From positions 1-64,000 of the forward strand of contig NZ_FOSG01000003.1 in the NCBI RefSeq assembly GCF_900114215.1: DNA of 64,000 nucleotides. Reading direction: 5' to 3'. Position 1 is the first letter of the stretch, and each line of letters starts with the position of its first letter. The notes under the pieces were generated by a model. That model searched no databases. It was not told the DNA's origin and saw only the letters and a list, made by a program, of their open reading frames with translations. Below, piece after piece: positions 43,645 through 51,476 of this stretch. This stretch comes from Streptomyces mangrovi. GTDB taxonomy: Bacteria > Actinomycetota > Actinomycetes > Streptomycetales > Streptomycetaceae. Position numbers and translations under genes: made by a program.

Positions 43645-44409
43645 ATGGCCACGGACCGGTTGACTCAGGCCGTACGGCGGCAGATCGGCTTCGGACGCCT
43701 GCTTCCGCTGGGCGGGGCGGAGGACGGCGCCTGGATCGCGGAACGGGCCGCGGCCGGTGTGCTGCGGCAGGCGGCGGACGAACTGCCGGGGATTCGGCCG
43801 GGCAGGCTGCGGCTCTCCCCGGCCGAGCCCGGCGCGGGCGGGAAGCCGGCTGTACCGATGCCTCCCAGCGCCCTTCCGCCCGGCCCGCTCAGGATCTCCG
43901 CGGAGTTCGAGGCCGGTGCGCAGGAGCCGCTGCCGACAGCGGCCGAGCGGCTGCGCTCGGCCCTGGCCGAAGCGGCCGACAGCCGACTGGGCCTGGTGGT
44001 GGCGGCGGTCGACCTGCGGATCACCGGGCTGCTGGACGGGCCGGGCGACGAGCCCCGGCCCGAGGAGCCTTCCAGGGGGCAGACCGGTGCCGGGGAGGTC
44101 CCGGACACCGGGGAGGCCGGAACCGCGGTGGGCGCCGCGGCACTGGCCGTTGTGGGCGTGACACGCCTGGCCCCCGAGCTGGGGGGCGCGGCCCGGGCGC
44201 TGCGGATCGTGGACGCCGGCCCCGGCGACGGGGCCGGCGCGGCCCCCGGCCGCCATGTACAGATCCAGTTCGCGGTCGCCGCGGACCACCGCGCGCTCGA
44301 TGTGGCGCGCACGGTCCGCGCCGCGGCGGCACGCGCCGCGGCGACCGGCGCCCCCGGGCCCGTGACGGTCGCCGCCGTGGTGACGGAGGTGGGGCGGGGC
44401 CCGGGGTGA
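43645..44409 (+). CDS. Streptomyces-specific protein divergent from the Asp23 cluster
   Basis: A 254-residue protein: start MATDRLTQAVRRQIGFGRLLPLGGAEDGAWIAERAAAGVLRQAA, then repeated strands (LRISAEFEAGAQEP, LGLVVAAVDLRITGLL, HVQIQFAVAADHRALDVARTVRAAA). The periodic beta-alpha pattern recalls Asp23-like modules, though identity is too low to call. Streptomyces orthologues adjoin Asp23 genes and are, as I recall, sometimes labelled nucleopolyhedrovirus P10 family. ATG at 43645 follows GGAG. It probably takes part in the same envelope-stress system. Confidence 0.7.
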   Translation: MATDRLTQAVRRQIGFGRLLPLGGAEDGAWIAERAAAGVLRQAADELPGIRPGRLRLSPAEPGAGGKPAVPMPPSALPPGPLRISAEFEAGAQEPLPTAAERLRSALAEAADSRLGLVVAAVDLRITGLLDGPGDEPRPEEPSRGQTGAGEVPDTGEAGTAVGAAALAVVGVTRLAPELGGAARALRIVDAGPGDGAGAAPGRHVQIQFAVAADHRALDVARTVRAAAARAAATGAPGPVTVAAVVTEVGRGPG

Positions 44410-44415
44410 GAGCGG

Positions 44416-45195
44416 TCAGTCGCCGATGCCGGCCAGGTCGCGCAGCCTGCGCGTCTGGGCCGCCCGCTCGGCGGCGCGCTGCTCGTCGTAGGTGCGGTCC
44501 ACCGCGCCGCGCAGCAGCGCCTTGGTCTCGATCACCGCGTCGCGCGGGGCCGCGAGCAGCGCCGCGGCCAGGTCCGCGGTGGCCGCCTCCAGTTCCGCGG
44601 CGGGCACCACGAGGTTGGCCAGGCCGGTCCGCTCGGCCTCCTCGGCGCGCACGAAACGACCCGTCGCGCAGATCTCCAGCGCGCGGGCGTACCCGACCAG
44701 GGAGACGAGCGGATGGGTGCCGGTGAGGTCGGGGACCAGTCCGAGGCTGGTCTCCCGCATCGCGAACTGCACGTCGTCGGCGCACACCCGCAGGTCGCAG
44801 GCGAGCGCGAGCTGGAAGCCCGCGCCTACGGCATGGCCCTGGACGGCGGCGATGCTCACGATGTCGCTGCGCCGCCACCAGGTGAAGGCCTCCTGGTAGC
44901 CGGCGATGGCCGTGTCGACCTCGGCGTCGGAACCGCGCGCCAGGTCGATGAAGGACGGCTCGCCGTCGAAGCCCTCGGGGGTGAAGGCCTGCCGGTCGAG
45001 TCCGGCGGAGAAGGACTGCCCCTCTCCGCGCAGGACGACGACGCGGACCTCGCCGGGCAGCAGCCGTCCGGCCTCGGCCAGGGCACGCCACATCGCGAAG
45101 GTCTGGGCGTTGCGCTTGGCCGGTCGGTCGAGCGTGACCGTGGCCACGGCACCGTCCGCGACGAGCCGCACGCCGTCCTTGTCGAGCAGGGTCAT
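44416..45195 (-). CDS. Enoyl-CoA hydratase/isomerase family protein
   Basis: A 259-residue crotonase-fold protein: VATVTLDRPAKRNAQTFAMW, oxyanion-hole QSFSAGLDRQAF, QGHAVGAGFQLALACDL, then FAMRETSLGLVPDLTGTHPLV. The FSAGLD and QGHAVGAG loops are intact, so it should bind acyl-CoA, but the reaction cannot be chosen. Monocistronic; the gbn-like gene upstream ends at a hairpin 56 nt before this start. Confidence 0.92.
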   Translation of the reverse strand: MTLLDKDGVRLVADGAVATVTLDRPAKRNAQTFAMWRALAEAGRLLPGEVRVVVLRGEGQSFSAGLDRQAFTPEGFDGEPSFIDLARGSDAEVDTAIAGYQEAFTWWRRSDIVSIAAVQGHAVGAGFQLALACDLRVCADDVQFAMRETSLGLVPDLTGTHPLVSLVGYARALEICATGRFVRAEEAERTGLANLVVPAAELEAATADLAAALLAAPRDAVIETKALLRGAVDRTYDEQRAAERAAQTRRLRDLAGIGD

Positions 45196-45250
45196 GAGGA
45201 TCTCCCGGGGCAGTCCGCAGTCGGACGACTGTCAAGTGACTGAAGAGTAA

Positions 45251-45282
45251 CCACCCGGCCGGTCGGATGGCCGACCGGGTGG
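45251..45282 (-). terminator. Terminator after the gbn-like gene
   Basis: CCACCCGG-GTCGG pairs with CCGACCGGGTGG across an ATGG loop with a small bulge; it follows the stop at 45306 on the minus strand. Confidence 0.7.
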
Positions 45283-45305
45283 CGCCCCTCGGGACACCCT
45301 GGGTC

Positions 45306-45527
45306 TCAGGACGTCGCGGTCTTCTTGCCCCGCGTGGCACCGCCGCGACCGCGCAGGGTCACGCCGGACTCGCTGAGCATCCGGTGCACGAATCCGTAGG
45401 AGCGGCCGGTCTCCTCGGCCAGCGCCCGGATGCTCGCACCGGAGTCGTACTTCTTCTTGAGGTCAGCCGCGAGCTTCTCGCGCGCGGCGCCGGTCACCCG
45501 GCTGCCCTTCTTCAGAGTCTCGGCCAC
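45306..45527 (-). CDS. gbn: Single-HTH nucleoid-associated protein (Gbn family)
   Basis: A 73-residue protein with a basic N-terminus and one helix-turn-helix: YDSGASIRALAEETGRSYGFVHRMLSESGVTLRGRGG, ending in a Lys/Arg/Gly tail. It corresponds in sequence and place to what I recall as Gbn of S. coelicolor (SCO1839), described as a nucleoid-associated protein that binds GATC-containing sites and affects development. GTG at 45525-45527 has GAGGAGG 6 nt upstream. The upstream 440 bp is GATC-rich, suggesting autoregulation. Confidence 0.85.
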   Translation of the reverse strand: MAETLKKGSRVTGAAREKLAADLKKKYDSGASIRALAEETGRSYGFVHRMLSESGVTLRGRGGATRGKKTATS

Positions 45528-45968
45528 CCGTGCCTCCTCATGGGAAGTGCGCTCTGGACTCTCATGATCACCCCTTGCCGGTTTTCTGGCCACCCATTCG
45601 ACAAGGTCCGTAAAACGTCATCGGCGGCCGGGCAAGGGCCGAAGGGGCCCGGAGCGAGGCGTTCCGCGGCGCTCCCTGGGCGCGCACCTCCCTGCGACAC
45701 GAAGAAAGAGCAGGTCAGAGGCCTGGTTGGCGTTCAGGCACCGGGAATGGGAGGTCTATGCCACATCACTGGCGCCATCGACGCCCGACCGCGCCGGAAT
45801 ACGAGCCGATCTCACTCAGATGATGGATCAAGCGTCGGCCGAATGATCCAGAACGGTGTGATCACAACGCGCTCGCGGCGTGGCCGGGGCGTGGTGGAGG
45901 CGGGGCCGGGACGGGTGTCCCGGTGCGGTCGGGCGTCGACGGCGCCGGAACCGGGTTCCGCTCAGGGC
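45528..45968. other. Gene-free region with a cluster of GATC sites
   Basis: A 441-bp region without a credible gene, notably less GC-rich than its neighbours. GATC occurs at 45566, 45808, 45826, 45845 and 45860; the last four lie within 56 bp at intervals of 15-19 bp. The final one sits in the 10-bp palindrome TGTGATCACA (45857-45866). It separates gbn from the end of the ABC-F gene and should hold the gbn promoter, which could not be located with confidence. Confidence 0.55.
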
Positions 45969-47567
45969 TCAGGCGAGCGCCACGAGGTCCGCGTACTCCT
46001 CGCCCCACAGGTCCTCCACACCGTCGGGCAGCAGGATGATCCGCTCCGGCTGGAGCGCTTCCACCGCGCCCTCGTCGTGGGTGACCAGCACCACCGCGCC
46101 GGTGAAGGTGCGCAGCGCGCCCAGGATCTCCTCCCGGCTGGCGGGGTCGAGGTTGTTGGTCGGCTCGTCCAGCAGCAGCACGTTGGCCGAGGAGACCACC
46201 AGCGTGGCCAGTGCCAGCCGGGTCTTCTCACCGCCGGAGAGCACCCGCGCGGGCTTGTCCACGTCGTCGCCGGAGAACAGGAACGAGCCCAGCGTCTTGC
46301 GGATGTCGACCAGATCCATGTCCGGGGCGGCCGAGCGCATGTTCTCCAGCACCGTGCGGTCGCCGTCGAGCGTCTCGTGCTCCTGCGCGTAGTAGCCGAG
46401 CTTCAGCCCGTGGCCCGGGACCACCCGGCCGGTGTCGGGCTTCTCCACCCCGGCCAGCAGCCGCAGCAGGGTGGTCTTGCCCGCGCCGTTGAGGCCGAGG
46501 ATGACCACCCGGGAGCCCTTGTCGATGGCGAGCGAGAGATCGGTGAAGATCTCCAGCGAGCCGTAGGACTTGGACAGCTCCTCGGCCATCAGCGGGGTCT
46601 TGCCGCAGGGCGCGGGGTCGGGGAAGCGCAGCTTGGCGACCTTGTCGGCCTGCCGCTCCCCCTCCAGCCCGGCCAGCAGCCGCTCGGCCCGGCGGGCCAT
46701 GTTCTGGGCGGCCACCGTCTTGGTGGCCTTGGCGCGCATCTTGTCGGCCTGGGCGTTGAGGGCCGCGGCCTTCTTCTCGGCGTTGGCCCGCTCGCGCCTG
46801 CGCCGCTTCTCGTCCGCCTCGCGCTGGGTCAGGTACTGCTTCCAGCCCATGTTGTAGATGTCGATGCCCGAGCGGTTGGCGTCGAGGTAGAAGACCTTGT
46901 TGACGACCGTCTCCACCAGGTCGACGTCGTGGGAGATGACGACGAAGCCGCCGCGGTAGGTCTTCAGGAAGTCGCGCAGCCAGACGATCGAGTCGGCGTC
47001 GAGGTGGTTGGTCGGCTCGTCCAGCAGCAGGGTGTCGGCGTCCGAGAAGAGGATGCGGGCGAGCTCCACCCGGCGCCGCTGGCCGCCGGAGAGGGTGTGC
47101 AGCGGCTGGCCGAGCACCCGGTCGGGCAGACCGAGGCTGGCGGCGATGGTGGCGGCCTCGGCCTCGGCGGCGTAGCCGCCCTTGGTGAGGAACTCCGTCT
47201 CCAGCCGCTCGTACTTCTTCATCGCCTTCTCGCGGGTGGCGCCCCGGCCGTTCGCCATCCGGTCCTCGTTCTCGCGCATCCTGCGCAGCACGGTGTCCAG
47301 ACCGCGGGCGGACAGGATGCGGTCGCGGGCGAGGGCGTCGAGGTCGCCGGTGCGCGGGTCCTGGGGCAGGTAGCCGACCTCACCGGTACGGGTGATCGTC
47401 CCGGCCGCGGGCGCGCCCTCGCCGGCCAGGCAGCGGGTGAGGGTCGTCTTGCCCGCCCCGTTGCGGCCGACCAGGCCGATGCGGTCGCCCCTGGCGATGC
47501 GGAAGGAGGCGGACTCGATGAGGATCCGGGCGCCGGCGCGCAGCTCTACTCCGGTGGCGGTGATCAC
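45969..47567 (-). CDS. ABC-F family ATPase (ribosome-associated type)
   Basis: A 532-residue protein with two ABC domains and no membrane part. Walker A motifs GRNGAGKTT and GLNGAGKTT, signatures LSGGQRRRVELAR and LSGGEKTRLALA, Walker B LLLDEPTNHLD and LLLDEPTNNLD. The basic linker (about residues 240-290, EKRRRRERANAEKKAAALNAQ) is the ABC-F interaction region that enters the ribosomal E site. It may regulate translation or protect ribosomes against an antibiotic; the sequence does not decide. GTG at 47567 has AGGAG 7 nt upstream. Confidence 0.93.
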   Translation of the reverse strand: MITATGVELRAGARILIESASFRIARGDRIGLVGRNGAGKTTLTRCLAGEGAPAAGTITRTGEVGYLPQDPRTGDLDALARDRILSARGLDTVLRRMRENEDRMANGRGATREKAMKKYERLETEFLTKGGYAAEAEAATIAASLGLPDRVLGQPLHTLSGGQRRRVELARILFSDADTLLLDEPTNHLDADSIVWLRDFLKTYRGGFVVISHDVDLVETVVNKVFYLDANRSGIDIYNMGWKQYLTQREADEKRRRRERANAEKKAAALNAQADKMRAKATKTVAAQNMARRAERLLAGLEGERQADKVAKLRFPDPAPCGKTPLMAEELSKSYGSLEIFTDLSLAIDKGSRVVILGLNGAGKTTLLRLLAGVEKPDTGRVVPGHGLKLGYYAQEHETLDGDRTVLENMRSAAPDMDLVDIRKTLGSFLFSGDDVDKPARVLSGGEKTRLALATLVVSSANVLLLDEPTNNLDPASREEILGALRTFTGAVVLVTHDEGAVEALQPERIILLPDGVEDLWGEEYADLVALA

Positions 47568-47636
47568 GGAAATACTCCTGGGCAGGGTGGACGTGCGTAC
47601 GTCGTCGGTCGGGGGCTGGGAGACGGGCGTACGCCG

Positions 47637-47660
47637 CTAATGCACGAGGAGGTTCACCAT
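47637..47660 (-). CDS. Seven-codon leader ORF MVNLLVH upstream of the ABC-F gene
   Basis: ATG-GTG-AAC-CTC-CTC-GTG-CAT-TAG on the minus strand, ending 69 nt before the ABC-F start. A -10 hexamer TAGACT lies exactly 7 nt before the ATG, so the mRNA would begin at this codon and the peptide would be translated without a leader. Short leader peptides commonly regulate ABC-F genes by ribosome stalling and attenuation. The ORF is real as a sequence; translation is a prediction. Confidence 0.45.
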   Translation of the reverse strand: MVNLLVH

Positions 47661-47667
47661 GCGGTTC

Positions 47668-47673
47668 AGTCTA
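47668..47673 (-). promoter_or_regulatory. -10 hexamer TAGACT of the ABC-F transcript
   Basis: TAGACT matches the Streptomyces vegetative -10 pattern TAGNNT and sits 7 nt upstream of the leader ATG. The -35 region is not consensus. Confidence 0.5.
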
Positions 47674-47740
47674 ACGGCGGCGCGCAACCGGATTTCCGCG
47701 CCCGGGGCGGCAGGGCCGCGTGAGCCCCGCGCCGCGCGGG

Positions 47741-47770
47741 CCCCGCACGGCGGGCGGCGGCCGTGCGGGG
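47741..47770 (-). terminator. Terminator after the 463-residue protein gene
   Basis: CCCCGCACGG and CCGTGCGGGG form a perfect 10-bp stem with a 10-nt loop, between the stop at 47808 and the ABC-F promoter. Confidence 0.65.
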
Positions 47771-47807
47771 CGCCGGGCAGCCGGGGACGCGGGCCCCAGG
47801 ACGCCCG

Positions 47808-49199
47808 TCACATCTCGCCGGTGTGGACCTGGAAGGCCGCGCGGCGCACCGCCCTGGCCAGCGCCGGGTCGGGGTGGGCCGCGGCGAGCGCGACCAGGAC
47901 CTGGACGGTACGGGGGTGGCCGGTGGCGCGGACCGCCTCCAAGAGCTCGGGGACGGTGTTCTGCACGGCCGAGTCCAGATGCTCCACCAGCACCTTTCCC
48001 TCTCCGTGGTCGGCGACGGCCGCGGCGGTGTCCACCCACAGCCAGGTGGCCTCCTCCCGGGTCAGGACGCCGGGGGCACCGTTCGCCAGGTCCGCCGGGT
48101 CGGCGCCGTCGTGCTCGGCGAGCCAGAGCAGGGCGTAGGGGCGCAGGACGGGCTCGTCGGCCACCTCGCGGACGGCGGACTCCGCGGGGGCGCCCACGGC
48201 GCGCAGCGCCTCGAAGGCCAGGCCGCGGATGAGGGCGTCGTCGCCGCGGGCGGCATCGATCAGTTCGGCGACGGCCGGGCCGGTGGGGCGCGCGGCCAGC
48301 CAGGCGCGGTACTCGGCACGGGCCTCCCCGGGCGAGAGCCTGGCGCAGCCGCGCAGCATGTCCTCGGCGTGCTGCTCGATGTTCCCCGCCGGGCTCTGGG
48401 CCGCGACGCAGATCTGCTCCAGTTTCACCCACACCGCCCAGTTGCCCAGCGGGGTGAGCACCGCCTGCCCGGGACGGCCCCGGTCGTCCTCGGCGCAGCG
48501 GGTGAGGGCGCCGACGGAGGCGAGGCCGTCCAGGGCCCAGTCCAGAAGCGCGGGCAGGCAGTCGTCCGCGCCCCCGGCCGCCTCGCCCGCCGGGGAACAG
48601 GCCGGGGACACCGCGCCGCCGCGCTCGGCGCGGATCTCCGCGATGCGCCGCCTCAGCAGGTCCAGCAGGGCCGGCACGGTCACCGGGCCGGAGGACAGGT
48701 GCATCACCGACAGGAACTGCGGCGCCGCGACGACCACCTCCCCGACCGCCCCGGGATCCGCGCCTTCGGGTGCGGGATGGGCCAGCGACCAGGCGTCGAA
48801 GAGCGCGACCCAGCCGCGCAGCACGGCCGAGTCGTCGCGGTCCCAGGCGCGCAGCCGCCAGCCGGGCATGGCGGTGCCGTCGTGCAGTTCGATGAGACCG
48901 GCGAGCCGGGCGCGGTCCCAGTGGGCGGGGATCTGCTCCACGGGTATCCGCAGTTCCCCGGCCGCCCGCTCGGCGGCCGCCACCGGCGACAGCCCGGCGC
49001 CGTCGGCCCAGCGGGCCAGGCGCACGGCCTCGCTGAGGCAGGCCCGTGCCTGACGGGCCAGTTGGTCGCGTGGGGGCACCCCCTCGGGGGGCCGGGGCGC
49101 ACTCCGCCGGCGGCGCGCGCCCACGGCTCGGCGCGCGGCGGCGAGAGGCTGACGGGATACGAGGCGCAGCCGGGTGTCTCGCGGGGTACGGGACGTCAC
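47808..49199 (-). CDS. Conserved actinobacterial protein of unknown function
   Basis: A 463-residue soluble protein. The N-terminal about 45 residues are basic and disordered. The rest is helical, with a middle region (MPGWRLRAWDRDDSAVLRGWVALFDAW) and a C-terminal half of repeated two-helix units (ALIRGLAFEALRAVGAPAES, LRPYALLWLAEHDGADP, VLVEHLDSAVQNTVPELLEAV) that look like HEAT-type repeats. I do not recognise a catalytic motif. Start is taken as GTG 49199; the frame continues upstream without support. Confidence 0.7.
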   Translation of the reverse strand: MTSRTPRDTRLRLVSRQPLAAARRAVGARRRRSAPRPPEGVPPRDQLARQARACLSEAVRLARWADGAGLSPVAAAERAAGELRIPVEQIPAHWDRARLAGLIELHDGTAMPGWRLRAWDRDDSAVLRGWVALFDAWSLAHPAPEGADPGAVGEVVVAAPQFLSVMHLSSGPVTVPALLDLLRRRIAEIRAERGGAVSPACSPAGEAAGGADDCLPALLDWALDGLASVGALTRCAEDDRGRPGQAVLTPLGNWAVWVKLEQICVAAQSPAGNIEQHAEDMLRGCARLSPGEARAEYRAWLAARPTGPAVAELIDAARGDDALIRGLAFEALRAVGAPAESAVREVADEPVLRPYALLWLAEHDGADPADLANGAPGVLTREEATWLWVDTAAAVADHGEGKVLVEHLDSAVQNTVPELLEAVRATGHPRTVQVLVALAAAHPDPALARAVRRAAFQVHTGEM

Positions 49200-49252
49200 G
49201 GGAGCAGTGTTGTTGATGACGGCCCGAAAGCCCAAACGCCGGTCGCGGCGCC

Positions 49253-50386
49253 TCACATGAGCGGAGTGAGGAAGCGGCGCAGCGCCTCCTGGTAGCCCTG
49301 CGGGTCCGCGTTCCACATGGCGGCGTGCGGAGCCTGTCCGACGATGTGCAGCGAGACCAGGTCCGGGCGCCGTTCGGCCAGTTCGCGGGAGGGTTCCCAG
49401 GGCGCGACGGCGTCGTCCGGGCCGTGCAGGACGAGTGTGGGCAGCCGCAGCGTGCCGGGGTCGCTCAGTTCGGAGTGGGGCTCCGGGCGCAGCCGGGCGC
49501 GGCCCTGTGCGGCGCGCACCGCCAGCGGCAGCAGGGGGGCGGGGACGTGGCGGGCGCCCGCCAGGGCGCGCAGGGTGGCCCGCCAGTCGAGCACGGGCGA
49601 GTCCAGGATCAGCCCGGTGAGGAAGTCGCGGACCGGGGATCTCGCGGCGGCCCGCAGCGCCATGGTGGCCCCGGTGGACCAGCCGTACAGCACGATGCCG
49701 CGGGCGCCGCGGCCGAGCGCGTGACGGATGGCCGCATCGAGGTCCCGCCACTCGGAGTCGCCCAGGTGCGCGGTGCCGTCGGGCGACCGGGGCGCCCCGG
49801 GATCGCCCCGGTAGGCGGGGACGAGCACGGGGACGCCCATGGCGTTCAGGAAGGGCAGGACGTTCATGGGGTGCTCGCGCGTGGCGCCCAGACCGTGCAC
49901 GGCGATGATCCACACGTCGCGCAGGGCGGGCAGGTACCAGGCGGGCAGGGGGCCGAGTTCGCCCGGCACCTCGACGTCCGCGTAGTCCAGGCCCAGCGCG
50001 TCCCCGGGGTTTCCGGTGTGGAGCTGCGGGGTCAGCCGCACCCGGTCCCCGGTGGCGAGCCGGCCGCGGTCCACCCGCTCCAGGCGCCGTACGACGGTGT
50101 CGGCGGAGGAGGGGACCTCCAGCACGTTTCCGACGACGGCGTGCCGGCCCGGACCGGTGAGGGCGTAGGTGCCGGGGAGCTGGGAGATGAGGGACCGGGT
50201 CAGGGTGACCTGCCCCGCCGCGGTGGCGTGGACGGTCAGCTGCGGGCCCTCGAAGCCGGCGGGCAGGGTGCGCCCGGAGGACGGCCTGAGGGCGGCGGTG
50301 GCCGCGTACCGGCCGGCCACGACAGCGGCCGCTCCGGCACCGAGCGTGGTGAGGGCGGTCAGGGCCGCCGTTCTGCGCAGACTCAT
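49253..50386 (-). CDS. Alpha/beta hydrolase, membrane-anchored or secreted
   Basis: A 377-residue protein with an N-terminal hydrophobic segment (about 6-30, AALTALTTLGAGAAAVVAGRYAA) that could be a signal anchor. The hydrolase core starts at about residue 155 with WIIAVHGLGATREH, then nucleophile elbow LYGWSTGATMA (Ser), LVLHGPDDAVAPWEPS (Asp) and GQAPHAAMWN (His). A substrate of ester or peptide type is expected. ATG at 50384-50386; the track frame extends far upstream without support. Confidence 0.88.
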   Translation of the reverse strand: MSLRRTAALTALTTLGAGAAAVVAGRYAATAALRPSSGRTLPAGFEGPQLTVHATAAGQVTLTRSLISQLPGTYALTGPGRHAVVGNVLEVPSSADTVVRRLERVDRGRLATGDRVRLTPQLHTGNPGDALGLDYADVEVPGELGPLPAWYLPALRDVWIIAVHGLGATREHPMNVLPFLNAMGVPVLVPAYRGDPGAPRSPDGTAHLGDSEWRDLDAAIRHALGRGARGIVLYGWSTGATMALRAAARSPVRDFLTGLILDSPVLDWRATLRALAGARHVPAPLLPLAVRAAQGRARLRPEPHSELSDPGTLRLPTLVLHGPDDAVAPWEPSRELAERRPDLVSLHIVGQAPHAAMWNADPQGYQEALRRFLTPLM

Positions 50387-50525
50387 CGTCTCCAAGGATG
50401 ACGGCGTGGTGTCGCCGGGGCCAGCGGGCGGGCTCCGGCGGGTGAGCGGGGCGGGCCGGGGCCGGATCCCTCGCCCGGCGCCGCCGGCGCCGGTGTCGCC
50501 CACCTCGTACCCCGTCCGCGCGGCG

Positions 50526-51230
50526 TCATCCGCCCGAGGGCGGACGGGTGCCGCGCGACTCGGCGCGGGAGGGCCGGCCGTGCTGCCCGTAGCCGCGCAG
50601 CCGCTCGGCGACGCGGTCCAGCTCCCCGGGCGGCAGCAGGGACGGGGTGCGGCCGGGCACGGAGGCGGCGGCGAGCCAGACTTGGCACATCCACTCCAGC
50701 TGGGCGGTGTTGTCGTACGCCCGGCCGAGGCTGTCGGCGTGCACGACCGTGCCGTGGTTGCGCAGCAGGCAGCCGCTGCGGTCGCGCAGCGCCTCCAGCA
50801 CGTGGGTGGCCAGCTCCTCGCTGCCGTAGGGGGCGTACGGCGCCACGCGGACCGGGCCGCCCAGGGCCGCGGCCATGTAGTGGATCGCCGGGAGTTCGTC
50901 GACGAGGGTGGAGACGGCGGTGGCGTGCACCGCGTGGGTGTGGACGACCGCCGCGGCGCCGGTGGAGCGGTACACCGCCAGGTGCATCGGCAGCTCGCTG
51001 GTGGGCACGAGGTCGCCGGCCACCGGCCGCCCGTCCAGATCGACGGCGCACAGCTCGTCCGGACCGAGGCGGTCGTAGGCGATGCCGCTCGGGGTGACCA
51101 GGACGGTGTCGCCGACCCGCACCGACACGTTGCCCGAGGTGCCCACGACCAGGCCGTCGGCCACCGTCCGGCGGGCCGTGGCCACCAGTTCCCTCCAGGC
51201 GTCCGCCCAGGCCGACCGCATCCGCGCCAC
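50526..51230 (-). CDS. Class II aldolase/adducin-family protein (FucA-like)
   Basis: A 234-residue enzyme of the class II aldolase fold. The zinc ligands are visible in VVHTHAVHATAV (H97, H99) and NHGTVV (H159), and the catalytic Glu is E79 in TSELPMHLAVY, in the same order as in L-fuculose-1-phosphate aldolase. TSGNVSVRVGD is the substrate phosphate loop. It probably cleaves a sugar phosphate to a 2-carbon or 3-carbon fragment. GTG at 51228-51230. Confidence 0.9.
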   Translation of the reverse strand: MARMRSAWADAWRELVATARRTVADGLVVGTSGNVSVRVGDTVLVTPSGIAYDRLGPDELCAVDLDGRPVAGDLVPTSELPMHLAVYRSTGAAAVVHTHAVHATAVSTLVDELPAIHYMAAALGGPVRVAPYAPYGSEELATHVLEALRDRSGCLLRNHGTVVHADSLGRAYDNTAQLEWMCQVWLAAASVPGRTPSLLPPGELDRVAERLRGYGQHGRPSRAESRGTRPPSGG

Positions 51231-51405
51231 CTCCGACGGAGCACTCTAGCGGCGGCGGGGCGCGCGGTGGGGCGGACGGCGGGATCCGCCGGGGCACGCG
51301 ATGCGCCGGGGCGGACGGTGCGCCGGAGCGCGTGGAGCGCCCGGCTTACCGCACCGTGCGACCCTGCGCACACAGGCGATATGAGACACCGTGATGCCGT
51401 TCCCA

Positions 51406-51438
51406 GTTCACCTTGCGTTCACCCTGCATCCTTACCTT
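51406..51438 (+). promoter_or_regulatory. PHO box (PhoP direct repeats) upstream of the phosphate transporter
   Basis: GTTCACCTTGC (51406-51416) and GTTCACCCTGC (51417-51427) are adjacent 11-bp direct-repeat units matching the Streptomyces PhoP consensus GTTCACC, followed by a weaker third unit ATCCTTACCTT. It is 39 nt or more upstream of the pit start codon. This predicts phosphate-starvation control by PhoR-PhoP. Confidence 0.85.
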
Positions 51439-51476
51439 CACCGAGTATCTGCCCCCTCGACCGATTGCCTGGGTGA

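Noticed and set aside
45857-45866. TGTGATCACA as a CRP-type site.
   Set aside because: It is only a 10-bp palindrome without the wider spaced half-sites of a CRP site. The GATC content fits the cluster explanation better.
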